A stretch of 64,000 bases of DNA from Ilex aquifolium (taxonomy: Eukaryota > Streptophyta > Magnoliopsida > Aquifoliales > Aquifoliaceae): contig OX637410.1 in assembly GCA_951799425.1 (NCBI GenBank), positions 4,526,001-4,590,000 on the forward strand, in the 5' to 3' direction. Position 1 is the first letter of the stretch; the number at the start of each line of letters is the position of its first letter. The notes beneath the pieces are model-generated. The model ran no database searches. It saw only the letters and a program-made list of their open reading frames with translations, and was not told the origin of the DNA. The position numbers and the translations under genes are program-made. Below are positions 33,591-43,841 of this stretch, piece after piece.

Positions 33591-33848
33591 GCTGATTTGA
33601 TGGAATGTGGTGAAGGTCTTCCATACTATTCTTGCATGTTCCATCCTTAAATTACACTTGCTTCCTTGATGGTTTAAACTTTAGCAGATTGCTCATCTTG
33701 CTTTCCGCACAAAAACTCTGAAATTTTAGACATTACACACATAAACCCTAGCTTATGTACTAACCCTAATTTTTAGTTTTTAACTATTTAATCTTACATT
33801 ATTAACTTATTTAACTATTTTAGTTTACATACTAATTAGGGTTAATCA

Positions 33849-35432
33849 CACTACAGGGGTCAGGCTCAGGGCACTTTGGGGATTCTGGTAGCTACGCCTT
33901 CCCTATTGAACAGAGTGATCGAGTCCCAGGGGCAAGACTTAGAGATATTGTCCATCAAGGACCGGGTATAGTCGGGTAGAGGTGACAAGGGCTGGGCCAT
34001 TCACGCGGAGGGTAGTCTTCGGTTCAAGGGAAAGGTTGTGGTTCCCCAGTCTATGTATCTAAGAGAGGAGATCCTTAGGGAGTTCCATTCATCCCGTTTT
34101 GCTGTGCATCCAGGCGGCATGAAGATGTACCATGATCTTTGCCGCTAGTACTATTGGAGCGGGATGAAGAAACACGTTGAAGATTTTGTTAATGGATATC
34201 TCATGTGTCAGCAGGTCAAGACTGAGCACTAGAGACTAGCAAGGTTGTTCCAACCTTTGGAGGTGGCTAAGTAGAAGTGGGAACACATCTCATTGAATTT
34301 TTTGATCCACTTATCACGGACTTCGCGTGGTCATGACGCGATGTGGGTGATAGTGGACCGGCTAACAAAGTCGGCACACTTTTTGGTTATGCGGATGACC
34401 TTCACACTGGAGGAATTTTGCTAATTGTACATACTGGAGATAGTCTGATTACACAGGGTACCTGTATATATAGTATCAGATCGAGACCTCAGGTTCACGG
34501 CCCATTTCGGGGAGAGCTTCCAACGGGCCATGAGGACACAATTGATGATGAATATAGTCTTTCATCCCTAAACGGATGGTCAGTCGGAGAGTACCATCCA
34601 GACTTTAGAGGATATGCTTCAGACATGTGTTCTTGACCTCAAGGGTAGCTGGAAAGAGCACTTACCCTTAGTAGAATTCGCTTACAACAATAGTTACCAG
34701 GCGAGCATATAGATGGCACCCTATGAGACACTTTATGGAAAGTCGTGCCATTCTCCGATTTGTTGGACGGAGGTTAGAGAGAAACCCTCTATAGGTCCGG
34801 ACTTGATTAGAGACACCTCGGGGAAGGTAGACTTGATATGGAAGCGTCTTTTCACGGCTTAGAGTCGGTAGAAGAGCTACGCCGACAAGCGGCGATGACA
34901 TCTGGAGTTCGAGGTTAAAGATCACGTCTTCTGGAAGTGATGCCTAAGAAGGGAGTGGTTAGGTTCGAAAAATGAGGGAAGTTGTCGTCGAGGTATATTG
35001 GGCCCTTCGAGGTACTCGAGAGGGTTGGCACAGTCGATTACCAGTTGGCGCTACCGCCAAATCTATCTGTTGTTTACACGGTATTCCATGTCTCCATGCT
35101 CCGGAAGTACACTCCAGATCCTATGCATGTGATGAATTGGGGTGAGCTAGTTGTTGATGTGGATGAGACATTCGAGGAGGGATTGGTGCGTATCATGAAT
35201 AGTCAAAAATAGGTTTTACGAGGTAAGATTGTGAGGCTGATGAAGGTGTTGTGGCAGCATCGTGGTATGGAGGAGGTGACATGGGAGCGTGAGGAAACTA
35301 TCCGTATTACCTATCCGTTCTTATTTGAGGATGGATGTACATTTCTTGCAGTCATAAAATAATGCATGACTTGTTGTAATTACATGTTGTTATATGTGCA
35401 TGTGTGTTTAATTTCGGGGAAGAAATTCCTTT
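33849..35432 (+). pseudogene. E4 right copy: integrase and chromodomain, decayed
   Basis: Resumes in the pre-integrase linker (QAQGTLGILVATPSLLNRVIES). The zinc domain is at about 34087-34215 (HPGGMKMYHDL, CLMCQQVK-like with changes), then the core with PYETLYGKS at 34713-34745 and the GPF region at about 34998-35020. The chromodomain end is at about 35140-35340 (MHRGMEE, TWERE). Stops and frameshifts occur throughout, for example TAG codons at 34147 and 34228. Paralogue of 15040-16537. Confidence 0.82.
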
Positions 35433-35451
35433 AAGGGGGAAGAATGTAAAA
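35433..35451 (+). promoter_or_regulatory. E4 polypurine tract and 7-base stub of 3' LTR
   Basis: AAGGGGGAAGAA (35433-35444) and then TGTAAAA, which equals the LTR start at 16538. From 35452 the sequence no longer matches the LTR, so the 3' LTR is lost almost entirely. Confidence 0.75.
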
Positions 35452-36221
35452 TTCCTGTAGGTTTCTGACTGCTGAAATTCTGCCTTCTTCAGTTTAAAAT
35501 CCTGCAGGTACAAGATTAATTACAACTTTACACATTCTACATAACTTGCTACTCACTCTTCTTTTTTTTTTTTTCAAAAAATGGTTTTATTAATTATTTT
35601 ATTTGTTATTTATTATTTACTCATTTTCCTAATTAATCTATAGCTATTTACATTTATGCACCATTCTCAAAATTATTCATCATTTGATCACAATTAATCA
35701 GAATCAGAATCTTGCAAATCAACAATACCAATGACACGGTTAATTTCACTTCTCACGTATCTTGACAACATAGGAGTAGAATAGGATGGCGTCTCAGGAT
35801 ATTCCTTACTCTGCCCATACCTAATCCACTCAAGATGATCTAATGCTCGTCCCGAAATTGGTTCCGCACACTGATTATATTGTCTCAAATGCATTAAACG
35901 ACACATCTCACATAACCACCGAGACGATTTGCTCGTCGGCGTTTAACAAATGAACTTCTCCCGCACAAAGGTTTTACTTGACTTTCAAAGATTTCTAAAT
36001 TTCTAACAAATCTAACTTTTTCCATGATCAACGAATATATGTCTTTTGGAAAATGGCACAGTATAGTTAAACATAACCAAAACAGTTTCTCGTCCATTTT
36101 ACAATTATTTTTCGAAAATTTTTAAAAACAACTCAAAAAAATGACTCACTATCTGGTTCTTTAACATCTGCCAGTTACAGAGACGAACAAATTTAAATGA
36201 CAAAGATACAAATTTTAATAA
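35452..36221. other. Unassigned AT-rich stretch, probably 3' part of E7
   Basis: No LTR ends, primer site or known domain seen. It contains a poly-T run at about 35565-35583 and an unrecognised broken ORF (35694-36097). It is adjacent to E7 and probably its 3' region, but no LTR of E7 is visible. Confidence 0.5.
35694..36097 (-). pseudogene. Unrecognised ORF downstream of E7 integrase, one frameshift
   Basis: Two overlapping frames on the minus strand (36097-35894, 67 codons; 35906-35694, 70 codons) would make one protein of about 130 residues if joined by a frameshift near 35900. Seen: a hydrophobic start (LFWLCLTILCHFP), a basic middle (SSFVKRRRANRLGG), a CEMCRLMHLRQYNQC cysteine cluster and an acidic end (DLQDSDSD). 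I do not recognise the family. It lies where env-like genes lie in Athila but does not resemble the env-like ORF of E2, E8 or E9. Confidence 0.35.
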
Positions 36222-36261
36222 TTCCCTCCCCCTAACTTAAATTAAACATTGTCCGCAATGT
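36222..36261 (-). promoter_or_regulatory. E7 internal hairpin and polypurine tract
   Basis: Minus strand: ACATTG-CGGA-CAATGT (36261-36246, 6 perfect pairs), then an A/T-rich gap, then AGGGGGAGGGAA (36233-36222). The stem base pair that is G-C in E8 and E9 is A-T here, so pairing is kept. Located about 100 bases after the integrase stop. Confidence 0.6.
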
Positions 36262-36365
36262 ATAAAACAATGAAAATATATAAATGCTAATCAGGTGTGG
36301 AAGGTAATATAACTGATAATATAAAACCTAATTACAGAACAAACAATTAGTACTACTATTTATAA

Positions 36366-37560
36366 TCAAACAACAATATAAATTTTTAAGAACACATAGA
36401 CTGGCTCTAATAACTGTATGGAGGTTACATCTTGAGTGAATCCATCATAATAAGGTTTAAGCATTTGACCATTTACTTTGAAAACATTTTCGGTTAATAG
36501 ATTTTCAATTTCAATTGCCCCATAATCAAAAACTTGCTTGACAATGTAAGGACCTGTCCATCTAGATCTTAATTTTCCAGGAAATAGACGAAGTTTTGAA
36601 TTATATAACAAAACTTTCTGAGAAGGTTCAAAAGACTTCCGTATGCTATTTTTATCATGAAAATTTTTTGTTTTAGATTTAGCAATCTTTGCATTTTCAT
36701 ATGCTTCATTTCTTAATTCTTCAAATTCTTTAATTTGAAGTTTGCGAGATACTCCAGCTTTATCCATATCAAAATTCATCATTTTGATTGCCCAATATGC
36801 TCAATGTTCTAATTCTACAGGCAAGTGACATGGTTTACCAAAAACTAACCGATAAGGAGACATTCCTAAAATAGTTTTATATGAAGTACGATAAGCCCAA
36901 AGCGCATTAGTTAGTTTTAAAGACCAATCTTTACGATTTGGATTCACTATTTTTTCTAAAATATATTTTATCTCCCTTTTAGCTAATTTAGCTTGTCCGC
37001 TTGTGTGTGGATGATACGGAGTGAATATTTTATGAGAAATCGAATATTTGTTCATAAGATTGTCAAAAACCTTATTACAAAAATGTGATCCACCATCACT
37101 GCTAATGGTTTGAGGAATTTTAAATTTGGACAAAATATTCTTTCAAAAATTTGACCACTGTTTTGTGATAATTATTTCTACATGGAATTGCCTCTACCCA
37201 TTTAGAGATATAATCAAATGCAACCAAAATGTATAGATATCCAAAGGATGGGGGAAATGGTCCCATAAAATCGATGCCCCAACAATAAAAAATTTCAACA
37301 ATTAAAATAAGGTTTAAAGGCATCATATTTCGTTTTGAAATATTTTCCATTCTTTGACATCTGTCACAATTGAAACAAAAGATATGTACGTCTTTGAAAA
37401 GAGTTGACCAATAAAATCCACACTGCAAAATTTTAGCAGCGGTTTTCTTTGAAACAAAATGGCTTTCGCAAGCTTCAGAGTGACAAAACTGAATTACCTG
37501 ACCAATTTCATGATTAGGTACACAACGTCTTATTATATGATCTTTACAGTATTCAAACAA
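36366..37560 (-). pseudogene. E7 integrase, three frames
   Basis: 37560-37120 codes the zinc domain (CHSEACESHF, CFNCDRCQRM) and the first catalytic aspartate (GIDFMGPFP). A frameshift at about 37130 leads to 37133-36801, with [10 protein letters not shown] (second aspartate) and GQAKLAKRE (glutamate changed context: QAELA is QAKLA, so the catalytic Glu appears to be Lys). A TGA at about 36800 (EH-stop-AYW) separates the C-terminal part 36782-36366 (GPYIVKQVFDYGAIEI). Dead by lesions and by the apparent E-to-K change. Confidence 0.82.
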
Positions 37561-39179
37561 ATAAGGATCTTCCCAAAAAAAATTACGTACCTTACTCAGA
37601 AACTTGTTTTTATCAGTCCAGGTATAATAAGAAGGAATAGTACCAGTAGCTAAATAATTTTTCTATATCTGCATACCATAGTACTTTTGTTATTGCAAAA
37701 AGTTGCTCATCTGGAAAAGTTTCTCTAATTGGAATTGGTTCTTCTTTTATATCATAATTTAGCCTTGACAAGTGATCTACTACTACGTTTTCAACTCCTT
37801 TCTTATCTTTAATGATAAGATCAAATTCTTGAAGTAACAATATCCAACATAGGAGACGTGGCTTAGCATCTTTCTTATTAAGTAAGTATTTTAAAGCCGC
37901 ATGATCAGTAAATACAATAATTGACGATCCCACCAGATATGGAAGAAATTTATCTAATGCAAACACAATAACAAACAATTCTTTTTCTGTAGTAGAATAA
38001 TTCATTTTTGCATCATTTAGAGTTTTACTTGCATAGTAAATAATATAAGATTTTTTTATCTTTTCTTTGACCTAATACAGCTCCTATCGCATAATCACTA
38101 GCATCACACATTAATTCAAAAGGTAAAGACCAATCAGGAGGTTGCATAATAGGTGCATAAATAACCATGTGTTTCAATTTATCAAATGCTAATTGACATG
38201 CGTCATTTCATTCAAATAATATATCCTGACACAAAAGATTACATATTGGTCTAGATATTAAACTGAAATGTTTAATAAATCTTCTATAAAATCCTGCATG
38301 ACCTAAAAAAGATCGAACATCTTTTACAGTTTTCGGTGGAGGAAGATTGGTTATTAAATCAATTTTAGATTTATCAACTTCAATTTCTTTTTCAGAAACT
38401 ACATGACCTAAAACAATACATTGTGTAACCATGAAATGACATTTTTCTCAATTCAAAACAAGGTTTGTTTCTTCACATCGACTAAGAATTTTTTCAAGAT
38501 TTTCTAGACATAAATGAAATGAATCACCATATACCGAGAAATCATCTATAAAAACTTCTAAATACCGTTCCATCATATCACTAAAAATACTTAACATACA
38601 ACGCTGAAAGGTAGCTGGAGCATTACATAATCCAAAAGACATCTTTTTATAAGCAAAAGTACCAAAATGACATGTAAATGTGGTTTTTTCTTGATTATCT
38701 ATTGCAATTTTAATTTGATTGTAACTAGAATATCCATCTAAAAAATAATAATATGCATGACTGACTATTCTTTCCAAAACTTGATCTAGAAAAGGCAATG
38801 AAAAATGATCTTTTCTAGTGAGAGAATTTAGCTTTCGATAATCAATACACACACACCAACCAGTGACTGTACGCATAGGGACTAATTCATTCTCTTAATT
38901 TTTTATTATAGTGAAACCAAACTTCTTAGGGACTACCTGTGTAGGACTGACCCATTTACTATCAGATATAGGGTAGATAATATTAGCATCTAATAGTTTA
39001 AGTACTTCAGCGCGGACTACCTTTTTCATGTGTGGATTCAATATTTTTTGCATCTGAGGAGATGGTTTATCATCTTTTTCTAAATATATACAATGAGTAC
39101 ATGGAAGTGGACTTATACCTTTTATATCTGCTATTGTCCATCCAATAACACTTTGGTGATTTTTTAAAACTTTTGTCAA
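37561..39179 (-). pseudogene. E7 reverse transcriptase and RNase H, broken
   Basis: RT pieces: 39179-38895 (HMKKVVRAEVLKLLDA, SKWVSPTQVVPKK) and 38876-38448 (CIDYRKLNSLTRKDHF, palm VFIDDFSVYGDSF). The connection is 38432-38208 (RSFLGHAGFYRRFIK) and RNase H is 38005-37613 ([37 protein letters not shown]). Frames are separated by stops at about 38880, 38446 and 38206. Palm aspartates are intact. Same lineage as E1. Confidence 0.83.
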
Positions 39180-39617
39180 TTTTTTTATTGAATTCTAGAT
39201 AATTTTTAGGATATTATCACTGCATATATTTCATTTTCCCCCAAAAAGACATATTTTAAATTAGTTGGGAGAGGTTTCAATTCTAGTTTAAAAATTTTGA
39301 TACCAGATTCTATAGACTTAGGCAACAATTTTTCACATTTTGGATTTCATGCTGATATATCTTCAGACTCATTATCAGGTATAGACTCTAATGTATATAA
39401 CTCTTTTTGCATACAAGCATTTTCAAATAAACTCTGAGTTAACAATTCAATACAATTTACTTCATGCAATTCTTCTTCTTCTCTGGGTTATTTTGCAATG
39501 TTAAAAATATTTAATTACAAAGTCATGTTTCCAAATGAAAGTTTCATGACTCCATTCCTACAATTTATCAATGAATTTGATGTAGCTAGGAATGATCGAC
39601 CCAAAATAACAGGTATG
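39180..39617 (-). pseudogene. E7 protease C-terminal part, cut by E8
   Basis: Minus-strand sequence at about 39617-39500 codes a degraded form of the ILGRSFLATSNSLIN segment that follows the protease in E1 and E9. The rest (39480-39180) is an acidic linker with stops. It ends where the E8 LTR inserted (GTATG at 39613-39617 is the presumed target site). Confidence 0.7.
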
Positions 39618-41047
39618 TGCTTTATTCATATTCCGTCGTCCCTAATCTCTGAACATCATCCCGTAGTAAGTGTATGGCTTATACGGATAGGGGAGTGTCA
39701 CTCTCCCTCGGAATGATGCAAGAAATGGGGTAAACGGAATAGTGGTAATGAAATGTGTGTGTGTGTGTACAATAGTGCTCCCCAAGCGCATAGAGACTTT
39801 CGAGTGTCGTATTTTACTTGGAAGTCGTATTCCAAGGTTGTCTCCTCAGGGAAGGAGGTGAATCGTTTTGAAGGTGACTTTGGTGAAAAAGGAAAAGTGT
39901 AAAAATCTTTGAGTTTTGTGTTTTGGTGAGTGAAGATTTTGATTAAAATGCAATGGAAATAAGTGTTGGCTAATCCAAAGAGGTCATTCCAATGGGAATG
40001 CCAAATCAACTCAAGACCTTCCTCCAATGGTGCCTAGATGTTTGATTGATTCGTAGGAAGCGCGGGACTAAAATGGAGGTAAGGATTCAAGCATTCACCG
40101 TGACAAGTCTACGATGTATCAAAAACTCACAATCATGTCCACACTCAACCTAGTAAAACCAAATCAACGTACACTACGAGGAGGAATGAAAAAGAGTTGA
40201 TTTAACATACCCAAGGGGAACTCTCCCTTTGATTAGCCAACTTGAAGCTTAGCTACTCATATTTAATGCAAGAACATAAATGAAATGAAGAGACATTGCG
40301 AAGAAATGAAGATTGGAACTTAAATTAATGCAAGAAGACATAAGCTACAAAAAAGTGCATTTAATACCCATTTGAAGAACTTGAGATGAAAAGTTAAATA
40401 CAACAATGGTAGAATCTAAGATACTCAACTAAACTTGCAATGTACTTGAAGTAAATGACATTAAAGACAATAAATGAAGCTTACAAGAGTTTTAAGAAAG
40501 ATTACAAGTGAAATGGATGGAAGAAAATATAAAAATCTAAGCTTTCTCTCTCTAACTATGTCTTCTTCCTTGGAGTTTCTCTCTCTACAATGCAATACAA
40601 TTTGAATAATGTGTAAAATATGATGCATTTTCATCCATGGAGCCCTTCCTAGGTGTGTGATAGGCCTCCAATCAAAAGGGGCTGACTTGATGGCTTGGGC
40701 AGGCTAGGATAAGTCTAGCCTGCAACTCTCTTCACTTGCCTCTTCTCTCTCTTCCTCTTCAATACTTGAGCCTCCAAAGTACAACATGAGGTGATGGGAG
40801 GCTTGTTTGTGTGTAAGAGATGTCAGGGGACAAATGGGAGGAGTGTAGGTGGGGCCTCCAAATGGAAAATCTTGAGTTACAGGCTGTCTGGGCAAAACCT
40901 TCAGGAAGGTCGATGCAAACCTTCCGGAAGGTTTGTGCAAGAACAGTTGAAAAAACATTCCAGTTAGCAGAACCTTTCGGAAGGTCGATGCAAACCTTCC
41001 TGAAGCTTCATTCCAGCTGACAAAACATTTCGGAAGGTTTTGGCAGT
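39618..41047 (-). repeat. E8 3' LTR, outer part
   Basis: Begins TGCTTTATTC on the + strand after GTATG. It matches the E2 LTR and the E8 5' LTR (62905 on), with roughly one change in 15-20 bases by eye. It is interrupted after GCAGT (41043-41047) by E9 and continues at 51675. Combined length about 1713 bp. Confidence 0.88.
40897..41040. promoter_or_regulatory. Palindrome array (TTCCGGAA type) in E8 LTR
   Basis: Palindromes centred at 40903, 40925, 40978, 41000 and 41031, with degenerate ones at about 40961 and 41014. Two pairs have a 22-base spacing joined by GGTCGATGCAAA, and the repeat period is 75. One more copy lies across the E9 insertion at 51693-51712. Confidence 0.6.
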
Positions 41048-41676
41048 TGATTAGCACAAAACTTTGCATATTTTAAGTGCTAATCATCCAATGTTCAATT
41101 GCTTTTGGGGGTTATTTGATTGGAGTTGTTTTATTATTGTGCTTAATGATTATTTTTGGTGTTTGCAGAAGAAGAGCGCTAAATGAGGCTTATTAAAGCC
41201 TTCCCAAAGGAGTTGAGGCAAATGAGGATGAAAGAGTGGCTCAGGAGTGAAAAAATCAGAAAAATCAGACAAAGCAGCAGAAACATACCGGTACAGTTTG
41301 GCCACTGGAATATAGCGTACCGGTACGGTCCAACCTCTGGAGTTCGGGGTACCGGTACTGCGTACCGGTACGGTTCGCTGTTCCTTCCCCATTCTCTGCA
41401 ACTCAAGCCAGCCGTTTTTTAGGGACCCACCAATCATTCTCCCACATATCTCTGACCCCCCCATCACATTGTACAATCTCTCAACACCCTCCATCTGACT
41501 TTGGAAGCTAGAATGTTAAATGAAGAGAGAGAAGAAGAAGCAGCTGGGTGTGCAGGCTAGCTCTGCACTGCCCTGTCCAGCTTGTCCCCTTTAACCCCTA
41601 AGGATTGAGGATCACATTAGAGAGCTAGGAGGAGACTAGGGGACGTTTTTGGAGGGAAAGAGCTCTCAAGCCAGGG
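41048..41676 (+). repeat. E9 5' LTR, truncated to 629 bp
   Basis: Matches 50020-50663 of the 3' LTR from TGATTAGC to CCAGGG, then leaves it. The inner 1 kb of the LTR (with U5) is absent. Confidence 0.9.
41285..41371. promoter_or_regulatory. Palindrome array (TACCGGTA type) in E9 5' LTR
   Basis: TACCGGTAC-like palindromes centred at 41289, 41321, 41353 and 41366 (spacings 32, 32, 13). The block including its linkers (CTCTGGAGTTCGGGGTACC) recurs at 48012-48124 in the same orientation. Confidence 0.65.
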
Positions 41677-41738
41677 AATGATGGCCATGCTGCGAGATGT
41701 GCTTTACAACGTTTTTGGAGGATGTGCTTTACAACTTC
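41672..41738 (+). other. Chimeric junction of LTR, env-like and gag pieces in E9
   Basis: CAGGG joins the LTR to about 26 bases found in the env-like ORF (49492-49517, ATGATGGCCATGCTGCGAGA). GATGT joins this to gag sequence (GATGTGCTTTACAAC). Next come 13 LTR-like bases (ACGTTTTTGGAGG, as at 41643), and then the same gag bases again, continuing into gag. This mosaic with 4-5 base overlaps looks like repeated template switching. Confidence 0.75.
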
Positions 41739-42401
41739 ATCCAAAACCAAACCACCTTTAACAACAACATCTCGGCTCAACTCACAAAAAATACCAATGC
41801 CATAGGGGTGTCACAACAAGAGAAGGGGAAATTCCCCGCTCAACCCTAAGAAAACCCTAAGGGGCAACATGCCATTGAGTCATCCGACCCCACCAAAGAG
41901 AGTTGTGAGCAACTCCAAGCTGTTACCACTCTCCGTAGTGGCAAAGAAATTGACAAAACCATTTTGCCAACGGTTTAACCCAAGACCACATTGCCAAAAG
42001 GAAAAGATATCTTGGGTGACGCCGACAAGGGTGAGGTGAGTAAAGAGAAAGAAAGAGAGGTTGTTGAGAAAGAAAAATTAATTGATGATTGTGTGTTTAT
42101 TCCTCCCATGCTTGCCCCTTTCCCGAGTTGTTTGAAGCCACCTGTCAAGGTGGCTAATTATGCTGATATCTTGGAAATGTTTAAGCAGGTGAAGATTAAC
42201 ATTCCACTCCTCGACGCCATCAAGCAAATCCCATCTTGTCTTAAAATTTTGAAGGATCTATGCACGGTGAAAAGGAGATTGAATGTCCACAAGAAGGTGT
42301 TCCTCACAGAACAAGTGAGCTCAATATTGAGGAGCTACACTCCTCCTAAATTCAAAGACCCCGGTTGTCCAACCATAGCCATCACCATTGGAAATTGTTG
42401 A
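41739..42401 (+). pseudogene. E9 gag C-terminus and protease start
   Basis: Begins in the FIQNQTTFNNNISAQ segment that lies near the gag end in E8. Frames are broken until 41991, then open to a TGA at 42399-42401. There the arginine of GNCRVEQALLDLGAS is changed (CGA to TGA). It contains the ITTLRSGK-type linker and the conserved FKQVKINIPLLDAIKQ block before the protease. The zinc knuckle and capsid are absent. Same arrangement as E1 957-1652 and E8. Confidence 0.85.
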
Positions 42402-43841
42402 GTGGAGCAAGCACTCCTCGATTTGGGGGCAAGTGTGAATCTTCTCCCCTACTCGGTGTATCAACAGCTTCAGCTTGAGGAGTTGAAGCCCACCTCAATC
42501 ACGCTTCAATTGGCGGATCATAGTATCTGTACACCAAGGGTAGTAGTTGAGGATGTCTTAGTTCAAATTGATAAATTTTACTTCCCTGTCGATTTCATTG
42601 TGCTTGATACCCATCCTATTGCTAACCTTAGCTCCCAAATTCCCGTAATACTTGGAAGACCCTTCCTTGCTACATCTAATGCCTTGATAAATTGCAGGAA
42701 CGGTCTAATGAAGTTGGCATTTGGAAATATGACAATGGAGCTCAATGTATTCAACTTGGCAAAGCAACCGGGGGATGACGAGGAGGTAAGTGAAGTCAAT
42801 AGAATCGACACTCTGATTGAGGAGCACTTGGAGCTGGAGGGGATGTTGAGATTTAAAGAAGAAGGAATTGTGGATCTTGATAACTACGATGAGCAAGAGG
42901 AGGTAGAAGATTTGAAAGGGCTGGAAAGGTGGATCCCTACATTCGAGGAGTTACCCCATCTAGAAAAGAGAATTTTTCCATCGGATGAACAAAAGCCCAA
43001 ATTGGAGTTAAAGCCCTTGCCCTCCCATTTGAAGTACGCCTATCTTGGAGAAGGTGAAACATTTCTGGTGGTCATTAGCTCTACATTGAACAGGGAACAA
43101 GAAAAAGAAATCTTGGAGGTATTGAGAAAGCATAAAGGAGCAATTGGGTGGACCATTGCGGATATCAAGGGGATAAGCCCTCTCATTTGCACCCACCGCA
43201 TATATCTTGAGGAGGATTCCAAACCTTCCCGACAACCACAAAGACGGTTGAATCCCATCATGAAAGAGGTGGTGAGGGATGAGGTTCTGAAACTACTTGA
43301 TGTGGGGATCATTTTTCCAATCGCCGATAGTAAGTGGGTTAGCCCCACACAAGTAGTGCCTAAGAAATCCGGAGTTATGGTGGTTGCGAATGATGAGAAT
43401 GAACTTATACCTACAAGAGTGATCACCGGATGGAGGGTGTGCATCGATTACCGAAAGCTGAACGCTTGCACAAGAAAAGACCACTTCCCATTGCCATTCC
43501 TCGATCAAGTCCTAGAACGAGTAGCGGGTTATCTATTCTACTGCTTTTTAGATGGATACTCTGGCTACAATCAGATCGAGATTGCTTTGGAGGATCAAGA
43601 GAAGACCACCTTCACGTGCCCCTATGGTACCTTTGCCTACCGCCGCATGCCATTTGGACTATGCAATGCCCCGGGGACTTTTCAACGCTGTATGATGGGG
43701 ATTTTCAATGATATGGTGGAAAAGATAGTGGAGGTCTTCATGGATGACTTTTCGGTATTTGGGAATTCATTCGAGGGATGTTTGGCAAACTTGGAGAAGG
43801 TTCTAACAAGATGTGAGGAGAAGAATCTAGTCTTGAATTGA
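42402..43841 (+). pseudogene. E9 protease and reverse transcriptase
   Basis: Open for 479 codons between two point stops. Protease DLGASVNLLPYS lies at residues 7-18 and the ILGRPFLATSNALIN segment at about 80-95, followed by an acidic linker. RT starts near residue 260 (SRQPQRRLNPIMKEVV), with CIDYRKLNACTRKDHF, YCFLDGYSGYNQIEIAL and palm VFMDDFSVFG near residue 450. The closing TGA (43839-43841) replaces the Trp codon of LNWEKCHF. RT looks otherwise complete, with both palm aspartates, so two single-base changes separate it from a full frame. Confidence 0.88.

Larger units (their letters stand above)
32156..33848 (-). repeat. E6: LTR-only insertion (about 1.7 kb) in E4 pol
   Basis: CACTA occurs at 32151-32155 and at 33849-33853. 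Joining E4 across it gives an unbroken reading frame (LHY then RGQAQGTLG), so this is an insertion with a 5-bp duplication. The minus-strand start is TGATTAACCC (33848). The other end carries the Athila-type U5 block (ACCCAAGTATAAG and GGTTTAAGTCCAAGATCGATCCC, + strand). It lacks gag and pol and is best read as a solo LTR related to the E3 LTR. The inner CA (32161) is followed by five more bases before the duplication, which is not explained. Confidence 0.7.
15040..35451 (+). mobile_element. E4: Tekay-like chromovirus, integrase-LTR-gag-pol recombinant, interrupted twice
   Basis: Order on the + strand: integrase and chromodomain fragment (15040-16537), LTR (16538-18698 and 28655-28779), initiator-Met primer site, gag, pol, integrase, chromodomain, polypurine tract, and the first seven bases of a 3' LTR (35445-35451). 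E5 is nested in the LTR and E6 in pol. The left fragment and the right integrase are paralogous copies of the same family, so the LTR is shared between two internal regions. Both copies are full of stops. Confidence 0.82.
36222..39617 (-). mobile_element. E7: decayed AT-rich Athila-type element
   Basis: Integrase, RNase H, RT and protease in order on the minus strand, cut at 39617 in the protease by the E8 LTR. Its proteins match E1 better than E8 or E9 (for example [21 protein letters not shown]). At least six stops or frameshifts and the low GC content suggest great age. The remaining 5' part should lie beyond E8, outside the window. Confidence 0.85.
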
